Shown here in pieces: positions 17,610 through 30,599 of a DNA stretch of 64,000 bases. The position numbers and the translations under genes were made by a program. Under the pieces are notes generated by a model, which saw only the letters and a program-made list of their open reading frames with translations, ran no database searches and was not told the DNA's origin. Numbering within the stretch: position 1 is the first letter of the stretch; each line of letters starts with the position of its first letter. The stretch is from Megamerina dolium (Eukaryota; Arthropoda; Insecta; Diptera; Megamerinidae), in contig OY978525.1 in the NCBI GenBank assembly GCA_963854835.1, forward strand, positions 107,268,917 to 107,332,916. Direction: 5' to 3'.

Positions 17610-20600
17610 TATATGCAATCCTAAATTGTACAGTTAAAAAAAAAAAAACAAAAGATTTGAAACTGATAGTAAAGATTTCATTACGAAATCGTTGTAGTTG
17701 GGTACCTTGGTTTTGCTAGGTTTAATACATATGTATGTAGTACATATAACATATAATCTCAATTTGTGAATACCATTTTTTATCACATTTCTAATAAAAT
17801 ATCGTATAACAATGTATGTAAGAGAAAAAAGTAGGTGCACACATATGTATGTAAAATGTAAAGGTAAATTGATGCCTAAAGAAATCTACGGAAAACAAAT
17901 TTTCTGCATACCAAACATTGTACTGAAATAAATTAATACATTTCAGAGGATAGCATGTAACAGGTGTCTCTTCAAGCTGAACATATTGTCGTTGTTATTG
18001 TAGTTGAAGTAGTTACATATACATTAATATACAGAAGTATGATATAATTATATGTATACGAGTATATGTATATTCATCAATATATCGTACGACATATTCC
18101 CACCACAAATAACTATATTGTATCATATTATCAAATATTCAACCAAATCAACTCACCACCTAACCTCATGTATGTATACGAAATATAAAGCCGAAAAGCA
18201 ACAGTTTTGGGTTTACCATAGATATAGATACATAAACTTATCTATGTACTCGTAGGTATGTTCGTACATAAATACATATCAATTTATGTATATAAGCACA
18301 TACAAGTATATGCCTTTTTTTCGATTTAAAGAAAATAATATGAGGCTAGGTTAGTACGAATATGTCGGTGAGAGAGAGAGAGGGTGTGAATAGGCACCTC
18401 TAAGGATGCAGAATGTTTGATAATGGTTGAAATGTATACATATGTCAATTCGTAATGAAAACATAAGCCTACCATTGGATGTTTTCCAATTTTTTTTTTT
18501 TAACATTTGTATTGACAAAAACAAAAATTTACACACACACACACACAAAAAAAAGCGTAAAGAAAAAAATGTCTGAATTTCATAGGCATGATGACAAGGG
18601 TGTATTAAGGTGATGATAAAAATTCAATGATAATAAAGCCCACAAAATCTCATATTAATTGAACTAAAATATATAAAATAAGCTTTATAAGCTTTAACTT
18701 ATATGTACATACTGCTGTTGATTTCTAAAAAAAAAAAACAACACCAACAATATTCGTAGAAGAATATTCGTATATTGCCATTTTGACATTTTGGCATTAC
18801 GGTTAGTTTTCGATGAAATTTTTTACATGGTCTATCACAAATCGCACGTTCGTACATTTGATCATACGTTAATTTCATGCTTTATTCTTTTTAGTTTTAT
18901 TTCAGTGAAATTTAGCTAGTTAATGTAATAATATATTATTTATGTAGATATATAAGCGCATACTGCATATAGGCAGCAACTGTAGCTTTTTTGTTATATG
19001 TACAATTTATGTATAGATATTTAATTTAAAACTATGTGGTGTTAAAAGGTAAAAATAATAATTAAAGACGTAAAATAAAATCTAAATAGAGTTATATATA
19101 AAAAAATGTTCTTTTAGGTAAGTTAAATTAAAAAGAAAAATATTTAGTTTTAATTAATTAAAAAATTTCCATAAATTAATTTATATAATTGTTATTTAGT
19201 AAATATATATATTTGAAAAATTTCGCCGTATTCCATTCATCAATTTCATATAAAACTATCAATAACAATACAACAACAACAGGTGGAGTTTATAGTTCAT
19301 GTGTACCATACATCACATACATACATAACTCTTGTACCTACAAACATAATCAAATGTAATTTTTTTTTTTGTTAAGAATTGTTCTTAGTGAGAAAAAAAA
19401 TCATCTGATTATAAGCAAATATTCTATTCGATATTTACTTGCAATTAATTATTTGCGGAAAAAGGTATCTAAATATTTATCTAATGATTGATAAATTTCA
19501 ATATTTCATTCAGTAAAATATTGAACCGACCTTGTCCTTAGCCAAATGCTTGCGCACGCATATTGATCCAATTGAATATATAGCGTAATATGATACAATA
19601 CACAATATAATTTTATCATATGTACATATATTATGGGTATGTATCATTGATGTTGTTGTTTAATTACTGACATTTATAGCGTTGCCATATGCTGCTGATT
19701 TCTTTCGCTGTGGGAAATTTTTAATTAAATTTTTGATGTAACAATATATAGAAGCATATGAGTGGAAAAAAATTAAATTAAATGAAATTAAAAGACTCAA
19801 GTATTTTTTGCTTTGTATTTGAGCACACATTTTCTATTCAAATTCAAATTTTATACAATTTTTTTACATATATTCCAATGAAACAAATACTGAACCAAAA
19901 AAGAAAAAAGGAAAAAGAACCAAAATTGTATATGTTTTAAGGCATCTTAGTTAGTGTTTATGAAGGACTTTCTACATTGTTTTGGAAGACTCTAGAAATA
20001 GGCATAATATTTCTATGTTCTGCAGGTTTTTCGGTTAATACTCGTATTACGTTTCTTAGATATCAAATTAAATTAGACACTATCAAGTTCAAATTAGATA
20101 CATAAGACTTTAAGACTCATAAAAAATACTCCCAAAAGTGAGTATATCCAAAGAGGTGTCTCATATGGCTCATATTATGGTTACCACTCGTACTTCGTTT
20201 CTTAGTTATCAAATTAAATTAAACACTATCAATTTCAAATTAGATACGTGAGACGTCAAAAATACTCTCAAAAAGAGTACATCCAAATAGGAATCTCATA
20301 TTATGGGCTACTATCTGACTTAATATTAATAAATCTTTTTACGACACCTTTAAGACTCATAACACTGAGGAGAGAAAAAATACTTGCAGAGAATATAAGA
20401 AATATTGGATAAACGTCAAATAGAATAATAATACAAGATAGGGGAAGTTCTTTAAAAATACCATCATTTTTTACACACATACCAGCATTTTTGTTAAATT
20501 TTTATATTATTCCTGAAAAAGGGATGTCTCCCCTGATGATTCGATCATTACACAACGTATATAATTGTGTAATATGTGAGTTACTTTGATATGATTTCGC

Positions 20601-20626
20601 TGGTTTTTCAAGAAATTTAGTGTTTT
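17610..20626. other. AT-rich spacer, no gene seen
   Basis: It contains many ATGTATGTA-type simple sequences, A/T runs, an (AC)n tract near 18532-18547 and the degenerate duplication at 20039-20309. No frame resembles a protein family. Confidence 0.6.
20039..20309 (+). repeat. Degenerate tandem duplication, period about 146 bp
   Basis: ACTCGTATTACGTTTCTTAG near 20040 and ACTCGTACTTCGTTTCTTAG near 20186 start two units that both continue with ATCAAATTAAATTA, ACACTATCAA and AATTAGATAC, and later ATCTCATATTATGG-like ends. The units differ at scattered bases and by small indels. Confidence 0.7.
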
Positions 20627-20638
20627 ATGTAAAACGTA

Positions 20639-20901
20639 GGTGCCGAAGCTCAGTTGTTAGTGTGTTGGCCTTCTGATCTGTAGGTCGTGGGTTCAATCCC
20701 CGGTTGAAGCATAACAAATTTAATTTCGAACAGATTTTTCTTTCGAACGGTACCCACCTGTCGGCAAGCAATTGACAATTCTTCCGGCAGTATCAATTTG
20801 CCATGGAAAAGCTTCTAAAAGAACTCTGTGACAAAGCCCAGAAGAGAAGCTAGGCCAAAGGGTCCTTCGGGGCTTATAAGTGCCATATATTAATTAATTT
20901 A
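20639..20901 (+). mobile_element. tRNA-derived SINE with recognisable A and B boxes
   Basis: It is flanked by ATGTAAAACGTA (20627-20638) and ATGTAAAGCGTA (20902-20913). The head has a box A-like AAGCTCAGTTGTTAGTG and a box B-like GGGTTCAATCCCC, the internal RNA polymerase III promoter. The body carries TTTCGAACGGTACCCACCTG and the tail GGGGCTTATAAGTGCCATAT. The internal part is shorter than in the 28377 copy. Confidence 0.9.
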
Positions 20902-23643
20902 ATGTAAAGCGTAAGCAGAGATCAAGACGTTGAATGTATCATCCATCACAAGTCACTAGTTTTTCTCGTAACAGATGAATTCTACGTCGAAAAAAATTAT
21001 TTTTATTGGATATCCAGAAATGACTAATTTTTTGGGCATTTTCATAAAAATGAAAATGCTACTAGGCAATGTAATTTCGATGGGAACAAGTACTAACCGC
21101 ACGAAGTCATGCCTGGCGAATACAACGGAAAGAGAAGAAATCTATTTGGGATTTTTTTTTTAAACTAAATTTGACATATTTAACTCTATGAAAACAAAAA
21201 TGTTCTGGAATATTGGACAAAATTTGAGTAACAAAATAATCGTTAACAAAACAGCCAATGTGATAATTTTTAGCCCAAATTTTATATTTTTAATGTTAAA
21301 AACGAATAAGTTATTTAAAGAGTAGTGTATTATTAAGTTTACCCTCTTCAAACAAACATGTGACATATAAATCTTCATTAGTAAATATTATAGCTATTAG
21401 AGACACCGTCAACATTAATATTATACAACCGGACACGGAATATCAAAGAAGCACATTGTAACATATAAATACTCAAAATGGTAGAAGAAAGCCTTACGTA
21501 GGCTATGGTAGATTTTTATTTTTGTATCATACAATTTTACAGAGTAACAACTTCGATCATTTAAAGTTAACCAAAAAACCTAAGCAAACTTTTAGCAAAT
21601 CAGATTTTTGGCGGCATCTAAGCTAAATGTAATACAGCATTTTCTGAGATTAAAGAAAAAAGTGTCTTAAAATTTAATTCGTAATTATAAATGGAATTAG
21701 GAATAATTTTTCTTTTTTAAGAATTTTAATGTAAAAAAATTGGAACACATTGAATGTGCCAACTTACGAACCATTCCCCTACAAATGGAAATAACCTAAA
21801 CATATGCAAATATTTTTATCAAAAACCTCCGTAAAGGTTGGATTACACTTTGGATTACACGTTGTGACTTTTGGATCTTAGGAATAGTTTTGCTTTTCGG
21901 AAGCGCCAGTCTGACAAAGTTAACAGTTTTACCTCCGGTCATCAAAACGAAATTCGAACAGTGGATCCATATCATGTTGTACTTTAATCGAATGAAGCGG
22001 ACGGAAAAATGTCCAAAATTAAGGTAAGAATGCTGAAGAAGGATTTGGGCTTAACTGACGTAACTATTTGTCTTAATTTGATTGATACTTTGGGCAATCA
22101 TTTGTGTTCAATTTTTTCCACACATATGGAAAAGCGACCAAACGATATACAAAAGCCATAGTCATTATTCACCGTTTTTTTTTTTAAACAATGTGAATGG
22201 GTTAAATATAAAATTTTATTTAATTAATTGATTTAATTAATTAATTGATCAAAATAAATTCAATTAAGTTAAATCTGGCAACATTCACTCGCAACATATG
22301 AAAACTGCCATTTGCTAGCATACGCTCTCTTAAACAAATTTCCTACACATAGCGAGAGATATAGGGAGAGCAAGAGATAGAGAAAGAGAGAGAGAGCGAG
22401 TGAGTTAAAGCTTTCATTACACACTGCTGTCATATGTGAATTCTCCTGTCCTGTACTATAAAATACATAAGCTCTGATGTTTTTAACTTCATTTTAGGAT
22501 CCGTCTTCGTAAGGATACCTATCTGATGAGTTGCTTATCTAATACGTGACAACTTATTGTGGAATAAATAAATGGTGACGCACAAAAAATAAAATGTATA
22601 TAAAGTGTTAATGTTAAGCAACACAAATTAAGTACTTAATACATACTGATATTTATTGCAAAATGTAATACAAAAAAAAAAAAAACAACAACAAAAGTAA
22701 ATAGAAAAAGACTATAAATTCTTATGAGACAGAATAAACAAACCAACAATATAAAAGCGATTTTTTTTCTTCCAAATAAAACAAAAAGGTGTTGTCCAAA
22801 CAAAACCATCAAAATTGATTATTCCGGCAGCAACGTTGGTGAGTGAGTAAAATTTTGAAGCAAATTTCACAAATGCAAATTGTCTATGTCTACCATTGTG
22901 TTGCTATAAATATACATATGTGCATACTACCATGGTGAGGTTCACAAGTAACTATTCGGTGCCTAGCGAATAAATGAAAAGTTATTGCAAATGTCTGGCT
23001 AGCAACTTTATCGTATTCCTATTGTAAATATTACATTTATGCATATAAACTTTAATTAAACTGTTTTTAACTTCATTTGTTAATATTGTTATTGTGAATT
23101 ATTTCGCATCAACTAACAAGTGTTTACCCTGCGGATTAACTAATTCGAATAAATCTCTAAATGTGCCCATCACTTTTCATTAACCGCAATTATATTGGAT
23201 GTAATCCAACACATTTTCTTTTCATTAAATTACGTACACAGTTTTTTCCCTAACAATAAAACTTAATTTAGCCAACATCCAATATCCTTTACCACAATAT
23301 GTAAAATGTATACTCATATGAATATTGAATAAATTATTCTAATTTTTTTATGGTTTTTTTCCGCAAACTTGGGTAAAAATTTGCGTTACATGTTAGCATG
23401 CGAATCCCAAGATCCCGGTATTCCAATTCGAATGTCTTAAGATTAGTCTTAGATTAGCCGTGAAATTCTATACATATAATAGACAAAAACTTCGTGAATA
23501 GTTTTATATAAACTTTTCAGCGCACATGAAATTTTTGTCAGCAAGATTCACGGTGAATTAAATTCAGATTTAGATTGTGAGATGAGATGAGATGGGCTAG
23601 TTCGTTAGTTTGATATAATCAGTGTTCACCTCTCAGAATGCCA

Positions 23644-23647
<4 letters not shown>

Positions 23648-23685
<38 letters not shown>
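23648..23685 (+). repeat. (GA)n microsatellite
   Basis: It is an uninterrupted GA dinucleotide run of about 38 bp, directly followed by a SINE-like fragment. Confidence 0.9.
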
Positions 23686-23689
<4 letters not shown>

Positions 23690-23735
23690 CTGACAAAACT
23701 CAGAAAAAGTGATATTGCAAGGGCTCTGCGATGAC
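23686..23735 (+). mobile_element. SINE fragment
   Basis: CTCTGACAAAACTCAGAAAA and GCAAGGGCTCTGC match the middle of the SINE family (compare CTGTGACAAAGCTCAGAAAA at about 48070). Confidence 0.6.
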
Positions 23736-25109
23736 AAATTGAAAATGACAAATTTAATTTCTTTTCTCATTCAATTTCATTATTTTATAATTTTTTTTCC
23801 CCAATGAATATTTCAATTATTTTGGTAAACAATGTAAATAGAATTAGAATATTCAACTCTAATTGTTTGAAAAGAGAAAAATGGTACTCTAAATTTTTTC
23901 TCATTCTTTTCTAGCATGTCGGTCAACTTACAAAATGGCAATTACTTGACTGGAATTTGTTATTGCTGTCAACAGCGAAATTTTAAGATTTTATTTTCCA
24001 AGTACCTCAGTTTAATAGCATTTTGTTCATGTCTTATAAATTGATTTTATTTAAAATTTGTATTTTTCAGCATAAATTTATTGCTAAATCTTTATACTTA
24101 AAAATACTTTAAGTAACAGAAATTGCTTCATTTAAAATATTTTTTGAAGTGGTTTTTAGAAGATCATAATCTCGAAATAAAACATGGGATACGGCATTGT
24201 TGTTTGAAAATTCGAAAAAAGGCAGGGATTAGCAAATGAGCAGAAAATTAGCAATCCTACTATCCACACACTATGACATACGCTTTGGTGCATAGGTAGA
24301 AAAAAAATATATAACAATAATTAGAATATTTCATTTGAAATATGATAAACATAATAATAATAATAACAACAATGAGACAAAATTACAACAACAACAAAAT
24401 AACCAAATACAATTATTTTTAATAAACAACAATGACATTATTGTTACAGAACAGAAAATTGTATACGCGCCTAACAATAGTCTTCTTTTTTTATATGAAA
24501 ATATTCATATGTAGATTAAATAACAAAATGCTAAGTAAAAGTTACAAAGTGAGAAAATGACATGGCATCTTATTAAAATGCATATTGACGAAAATATCAT
24601 ATATATAATTGAATGAGATTATGTACATATTCTCTTATGTATGTATATGATACACGAGTATAAGTATTAAACGCAATTATATTATAAATACATACATACA
24701 AGTATGTACTTTAGTCATGTGGGTGTTCAAAGAGAATAGTAGATATGTACTTTAAAGGATTTTTTTTTTTTTTGTGTGGTGTGTAAATAATGTCTTCAAA
24801 TAATGATTTCATATACTTCAGTATTTTCGTACTTATATACATAAATATATATATGTTGGTATGTACTTGTATCTGAGTGTATATAAATATTTGAACGATT
24901 GATGTCATAGCGAAATACTTAAGTTGCATAGGAAAGATTTATGATATATTATATAATTATCATGAAGTTGGGACAGGAATTCATACAATTCGTTGTATTT
25001 TTTTTTTTCTAGCACGTCAGAGAAAATGTATGACGCTGTACTTAACACCTGATATTCGATAACGTCATATATAATGTTTTCTTAGCTTAATTACCACACT
25101 TACCACACT

Positions 25110-25580
25110 TACCACGCTTTTTGGTACATTTTTGAACAAAAATTTACTTTATTGAAAATCAATTTTAATCAAATACATATTGGCAATTATTATTTATGAC
25201 CTTTTACCATTTTTTGGGTATCTTCATAATTCCGTCGCTGTAGAACTGCTGTGGTTTATCGGCGAAAATTTTAGCCAGGCGATTATCAGCTGCTCGTTGG
25301 CCAATTTTTTTACTATTAAAAGAGTTTTCCATAGACCGAAACAAATGGTAGTCAGACGGTGCAAGGTCCAAGCTATACGGTGGATGCACCAAAACTTCCC
25401 AACCAAATTCCGTCAATTTGTTCCAAGTCATCAAAGATGTGTGTGGCCTGGCATTGTCATGTTAGAACACAACTCCTTTTTGGTCGCTTTTCCTTGATTG
25501 CTTCATTCAAGCGGTCGAGTTGTCAGCAGTAGAGTAGAGTTGTGAGCAGTAGAGATCAGAATTAACGTTTGATTGAAGAA
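25110..25580 (-). mobile_element. mariner 3' fragment
   Basis: The minus strand reads TWNKLTEFGWEVLVHPPYSL, then DLAPSDYHLF with the third catalytic Asp, and DGIMKIPKKW at the C terminus. DNAxPH-like sequence with a stop is upstream. The N-terminal half is absent. The fragment abuts the LINE that starts near 25615. Confidence 0.8.
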
Positions 25581-25614
25581 GGCAGCTATAGCGCTCTATT
25601 AGTGTAAAAGAGCG

Positions 25615-27190
25615 GTGGGAACGAAATGGGGCTTAAAGCCCCAGGTAGTACATTCGTTATATACAGCAGTGGTGTGACTAATTTTAACGTACGGCATAAA
25701 GGTAATGCGATTAGACGCATGGAAAGCATTCATAGGGCAGCAGACTTATGTATAAGCGGGGCTCTCAAAACCAATCCAACAGCGGCATTAAATGTCATGC
25801 TGCATCTTTTACCGATTGACCTATACGACAAATAACTAGCAGCGAAATCGCCTTAAAGGCTAAGGGAATCATCTCTTTTAGATACCTATGCAAGAGGACA
25901 AGAGGAAGAGGAATTTATTTCAGAAGCACTGACTTTTGTAACTCAGTGAAACTACATTTATATAAATCTTCCATTACAATTTTCCCTTCTATAGAAGACT
26001 GGAATAATGGTAAGATAGATTTTAGGTTAGCATCTTGACAGATGGATCTAAACTAGATGAGCAAGTGGAAGGAGGTCTACTTTGAGCTTTTTGGGCACCC
26101 ATGTGTTCTTTCGCTGTTAGGAGCTGCATTCTAAAATCAAATGAAATCTATATTTACTTGGAGAGCCAAGCGGTTCTGAGGTCTCTCCAAACAGTAAGGC
26201 ATTCATCAAAAACAGTGATTGAATGTCACAAGTTACTAAGCGAACTTGCTTCATAATTCATTATAAATCTCCTTTGGGTGGATGAATTGGCTAGGCAGGG
26301 CACAATGTTACCACTCCACCCGGATAGGGTTTCGGTGCCGATGCTGTTGTCAACTTGTAAACTGTTAATAGACAGAAGTAAAATCGGAGTGCTAATAGGT
26401 CATTGCATTATTGGTATGCGCGCTAGTAGACTAGGGGTACCGTATTGTGATTATTGTAGGAACTGTCAAGAGGAAGAAGAGGAAGAAAACGTAGAAAATC
26501 TTCTGTGCGGGTGCATTGCTCTGTGCAGGAGAAGGTTGAACACGCTCAGAATCAACTCTCCTAATAGCCTAGACAGACGGCAGCGTTAATCCGAATAAAA
26601 TATTAACCTGACAGACGGCACTATCAATTTCTGTCATCTGTCACTCTCGATATGAGAAAATCTACAAGAAGTACGTGAACTGAAAACTATCAGAAATTTA
26701 TAAATTGACATTCACATTTCCTAATTGACAGCTGGATTTATTTGTTTGTCAACGCTTTTCATGTCGAAAACTGTTAACAAGTATTGAAAGTTTTTTGTTA
26801 GTGAACACACCTATTGTTTTGTAAGCTTGGTCGAGAAAAAATTCCCAATAGAAAATAGCTGTTAATTTTCAGCAGTGTTGCCATCGAAAATTGCCTTAAT
26901 CCTCTTTAATTTTGAGAATTAACTCGTAGAGCTAATGCGAATTGGCTGCAGTTAATGCCCGAGTTAATTCGAATTCGAACTCGTTTATCCGGATTAACGA
27001 TGCCATCTGTCAGGGCTATGACGGACTAGAGGAACTATCGGAGTTGCGACTAACTGATGTTGAGAACTTTTCCAAAGCGTCAGAATGTTTTATAATCAAC
27101 GGATAAAAGGAGCAAGAAGGGTTCACGGCACCAAATTCTTGGAGTTGAAGTTATTGGATTAATAGGATCAATACCAGAGGTGCAAAAGTA
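25615..27190 (+). mobile_element. R1-type LINE remnant (end of RT, RNase H, Cys tail), split by a MITE
   Basis: The plus strand reads RAADLCISGAL and AALNVMLHLLPIDLYDK, the segment after the RT. It then shows DGSKLDEQVEGG (RNase H start), VDELARQG, and LIGHCIIGMRASRLG with YCDYCRNCQEEEEEE and VENLLCGC, the terminal Cys/His motif. The frame changes several times. A MITE sits at 26567-27016, after which ELSELRLTDVENFSKASECF continues the C terminus. Confidence 0.8.
26567..27016. mobile_element. TA-flanked MITE, copy 2 (450 bp), inside a LINE
   Basis: It is bordered by TA at 26565-26566 and 27017-27018. It starts GCCTAGACAGACGGCAGCG and ends with the complement of GCCCTGACAGATGGCATCG. Reverse-complemented, it follows copy 1 (1036-1555) closely from end to end. 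It interrupts the coding remains of the R1-type LINE, so it arrived after that element. Confidence 0.87.
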
Positions 27191-28364
27191 ACAAAACTTT
27201 CAGATAGAACAGTGTTGCCATAGGAGTCCTTTATTTTGAATTCGGTTATTTAATATTTTAAATATTGCATTCGTTTAAACTGAACTTGAAATAATGCACT
27301 TCCAAGTTCTAATCAGAAATCAGCAGAAGTCTGGTGGAATAATACTTTTAAAAGTCTTGTCTTGTTGTATATTTATGAAATTCGTGATGTTTGAAGAAAT
27401 GCCAATTATTTGCCGGCAGATAGGTAAAAATAGCATTATTCTTTTTTGTTTTGTTGTTCGTCGCCCATCCGTTATTTTAATGAAGCACCTCTTGTCCTGA
27501 AGCAATATTAACCAATTTATTTGTCATCTTCGTCATCGAATTAAAGTATTAGATTATCTACATATATAAATATCTATTTACATACATTTCATGTACCCAT
27601 TTTAATAGTTAATAGAGGGAAAAAATTGCCTTGCATTCCAATAAAAAAAAATGGATTTCATTATTTTAGTCGACCAATTAAAAAGGAATAAACAAATACT
27701 CATACACAAGAGAGCAAAAAGTCACAAGTCCCACATAAACGTTGGTACGTGTTTTGATCTACATATGTATAGTACATATTCGTTGATTCCTCAAGGCAAA
27801 TTGTTACATAAGTAACACAGAATATGAGTCCGTATGCACACACACACACACACAGTGCATAGAGAAACAAAATCTAAAACGGAAAATATTTCTTCTTATT
27901 TTCGGAAGCGTAAAATGCTATAATTCCATTGAATGTCGTTATCGTTTTCGTCCTTGTTGTTGTTACTGCCGTTGTTGATACTTCTGTTGTTGATATCCTT
28001 TCATAATATTTGCCCTGGCTTAAATAACGTTTATACTGTAACATATTTTGTTTATATTGAATGTGAAAATACGCATGCATACTGTGTGCATTTTATCACG
28101 TAACTGTTGGATGGTGCATGCATATCCATATGAAAGAATTTATATAAAGGTACATTAAGGTGGATCAAATTGTATGGTGTAACCATGTGAAAACTTGGCT
28201 CAGCGAAAAACGTATAATTTGAGTAATTTTATTTTCGAATTCGCCTAGGTAAACGCACCAATTTTTGTTTTGGATGCATCAGGATGATATTATAAATTAA
28301 AATATGCCGCTTTGTCATGGAAAATCTGATTACTTCAAAATGTATTTTATAAGATCCGTCATGG
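27191..28364. other. Spacer, no gene seen
   Basis: An (AC)n tract lies at 27838-27854 and GTTGTT-rich sequence near 27955. A weak SINE-like block (CTGCCGGCAAATAATTGGCA on minus near 27420) may be an old copy. No coding frame is supported. Confidence 0.5.
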
Positions 28365-28376
28365 TGATACCGAATA

Positions 28377-28743
28377 AAAAAACAAACAAAAAATATGTGG
28401 CACTTAAAGCCCCAAAGGGCTCGTTAGCCAACCTTCTCTTCCATTACTGTTGTGTGTATTAAATTTTGGACAGCATTACTACTTATTTTAGCCGGTTCCG
28501 AACGGCAGAACTCTTGTGACATCACTTTTTCTAAGCTTTGTCGCAGAGTTCTTTTGGAAGCTTTTCCATGACAAATTGTTACTGCCGGAAGAATTGCCAA
28601 TTGCTTGCCGACAGGTGGGTACCGTTCGAAAGACAAATCTTTTCGATATAAAATTTGTTATGCTTGAGCCGGGGATTGAACTCACGACATAAAGATCAGA
28701 GGCCAACACACTAACCACTGAGCCACGGCACCCACTTACTTAC
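28377..28743 (-). mobile_element. Full-length tRNA-derived SINE (367 bp)
   Basis: The target duplication TGATACCGAATA lies at 28365-28376 and 28744-28755. On the minus strand the head has box A GTGGCTCAGTGGTTAGTG and box B-like GAGTTCAATCCCC. The body has CGAACGGTACCCACCTGTCG and the 3' end has AAGTGCCACATA followed by an A-rich tail. It is the most complete copy in the window. Confidence 0.92.
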
Positions 28744-28755
28744 TGATACCGAATA

Positions 28756-30599
28756 CTTACTTACTTATGTGGCCATAACAACCGAATATCGATTTAGGCC
28801 GAAAATAACATGCTTCGCCAGCCATCTCTGTTCTTCGCTAGCTGGCGCCAGTTAGAAATTCCAAGCGCCGTCAGGTTCTCCAGTACTTGGTCTTTCCACC
28901 GGAGGTTTGGTCTTCCTCTTTTGCGTCGTCCTCCAGCGGGTTCCGAATATAACACCTTCTTAGCTGGAGCGTGTTCTTCCATTCGCTCGACATGACCTAG
29001 CCAGCGCAGCCGCTGGATTTTGATGCGCTTTACTATGTCAATATCGGCATACAGCTCGTACAGTTCATGGTTGTACCTTATTCGGTACTCGCCACCAACG
29101 CAAATAGGTCCAAAGATCTTGCGTAGGACTTTTCTCTCGAAAACTCCAAGTATTCGCTCATCCGAGGTGGAAATTGTCCAGGCTTCAGCGCCATATGTTA
29201 GGACAGGCATGATGAGAGACTTGTAGAGTGTAGTTTTCGTTCTTCGAGAGAGGGCTCGACTTCTCAATTGCTTACTCAGCCCAAAGTAACACCTGTTAGC
29301 AAGAGTTATCCTACGCATGATCTCCAAGCTGACGTCATTACTGCTGTTAATGCTGGTTCCAAGATAGACAAAGTCCCTTACTACTTCAAAAGCGTAGTTG
29401 TCAACAGTGACGTGCTGTCCAAGACGCCGGGACTCTTTGTTTGTTGACACTAGATACTTCGTCTTGCCCTCGTTCACCGTGAGACCCATCCGACGCGACT
29501 CTCTTTCCAACTCTGAGAATGCTGCACTGACTGCTCGCGTGTTCATGCCGATTATGTCAATATCGTCGGCATACGCTAACAGCATGACACTTTTGTTGAA
29601 GATAGTGCCATTATGTCGTAGATCAGCAGCTCGTATTATTTTCTCCATAATAAGATTGAAGAAGTCGCACGATAACGAATCACCTTGTCTGAAACCCCGT
29701 TCGGTATTAAACGGTGCGGAGAGGTCCTTCCCAATTTTCACTGCACAACGGGAGTTATGCAGTGTCATTCTACAAAGTCGAATGAGCTTTGCAGGAATAC
29801 CGAACTCAGACATTGTTGCGTAGAGGTAATCCCTTACCGGACTGTCGAAAGCGGCTTTATAATCAACAAATAGGTGGTGTGTGTCGATCTGTTTTTCTTG
29901 GGTCTTCTCCAGGATTTGGCGCAGTGTGAAAATCTGGTCGATGGTGGATTTACCAGGTCTGAAGCCACACTGATAAGGTCCAATCAGGTTGCTGAGCATA
30001 GGCTTCAATCTTTCACAGAGTACGCTCGATAGAACCTTGTACGCGATGCTCAGGAGACTTATTCCACGGTAGTTGGCGCAAATTGTGGGGTCTCCTTTTT
30101 TATGTACAGGACAGAGAACACTGAGCCTCCAATCATCAGGCATGCTTTCATCCGACCATATTCTGCTTATGAGCTGGTGCATGCGGGTAAGCAGCTCATC
30201 GCCTCCGGTCTTAAACAACTCGGCAGGCAGGCCATCAGCACCTGCAGCTTTGTTGTTCTTCAGCCTTAAAATGGCCGTTTCAACCTCGTCATAGTCGGGT
30301 GGTGGAACATCAACACCATCATCTGTAATTGGGGTTATCGGGCATTCTCCTCCACTGGCGGAATTGTTCGTAGCATCGCCATTCAGTAACGTGGAGAAGT
30401 GTTCCCTCCATAGGCTCAGTACACTCTGGACATCCGTAACCAGATTCCCATTTCCATCACGACAAGAAGAGGCTCCGGGATTTAAACCTCCACTCAGGCG
30501 CTTGATCTTTTCGAAGAATTTTCGAGTCTCATTCTTGTCGGTACACATCTCTATCTCCTCACACTCGCGTCTTTCCAACTCCCTCTTCTTGCGCCTGAA
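28756..30599 (-). mobile_element. RTE-like LINE, longest copy, tail of TAAGT repeats
   Basis: The 3' end (minus strand) is ATGGCCACATAAGTAAGTAA, a short tandem tail instead of poly(A). The 5' end is truncated inside the region before the RT. TACCGAATA follows at 30600-30608 and matches the sequence just 3' of the tail (28747-28755), so it is the target duplication. Clade assignment to RTE is tentative: it rests on the RT sequence, no visible RNase H and the short-repeat tail. Confidence 0.9.
28794..30578 (-). pseudogene. Reverse transcriptase of the RTE-like LINE (594 codons, open)
   Basis: One open frame covers the whole RT. Motifs in order: ILRLKNNKAAGADGLPAEL, CPVHKKGDPTICANYRGISL, QCGFRPGKSTIDQIF, the first catalytic block LFVDYKAAFDSP, GFRQGDSLSCDFFN, the catalytic YADD in [53 protein letters not shown], and RGRPNLRWKDQVLENL near the C terminus. 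The RT looks intact, but the upstream endonuclease is missing. The first Met is internal to the original protein. Confidence 0.88.

Larger units (their letters stand above)
20914..25100. other. AT-rich spacer, no gene seen
   Basis: I looked for conserved frames and found none. An open frame of 62 codons near 20975-21163 has no recognisable family. GA-rich tracts lie at 22366-22398 and 23648-23685, and ACA-type tracts near 24357-24400. Confidence 0.55.

Noticed and set aside
20639..20710. Possible tRNA gene
   Set aside because: Box A and B are present, but no clover-leaf pairing is evident, and the sequence continues into a SINE body with a target duplication.
20975..21163. 62-codon open frame MNSTSKKIIF
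   Set aside because: It has no recognisable domain, no splice context and ordinary length for AT-rich chance frames.
29398..29823. Plus-strand open frames across the 28756-30599 LINE
   Set aside because: They are antisense shadows of an intact reverse transcriptase frame with clear motifs.
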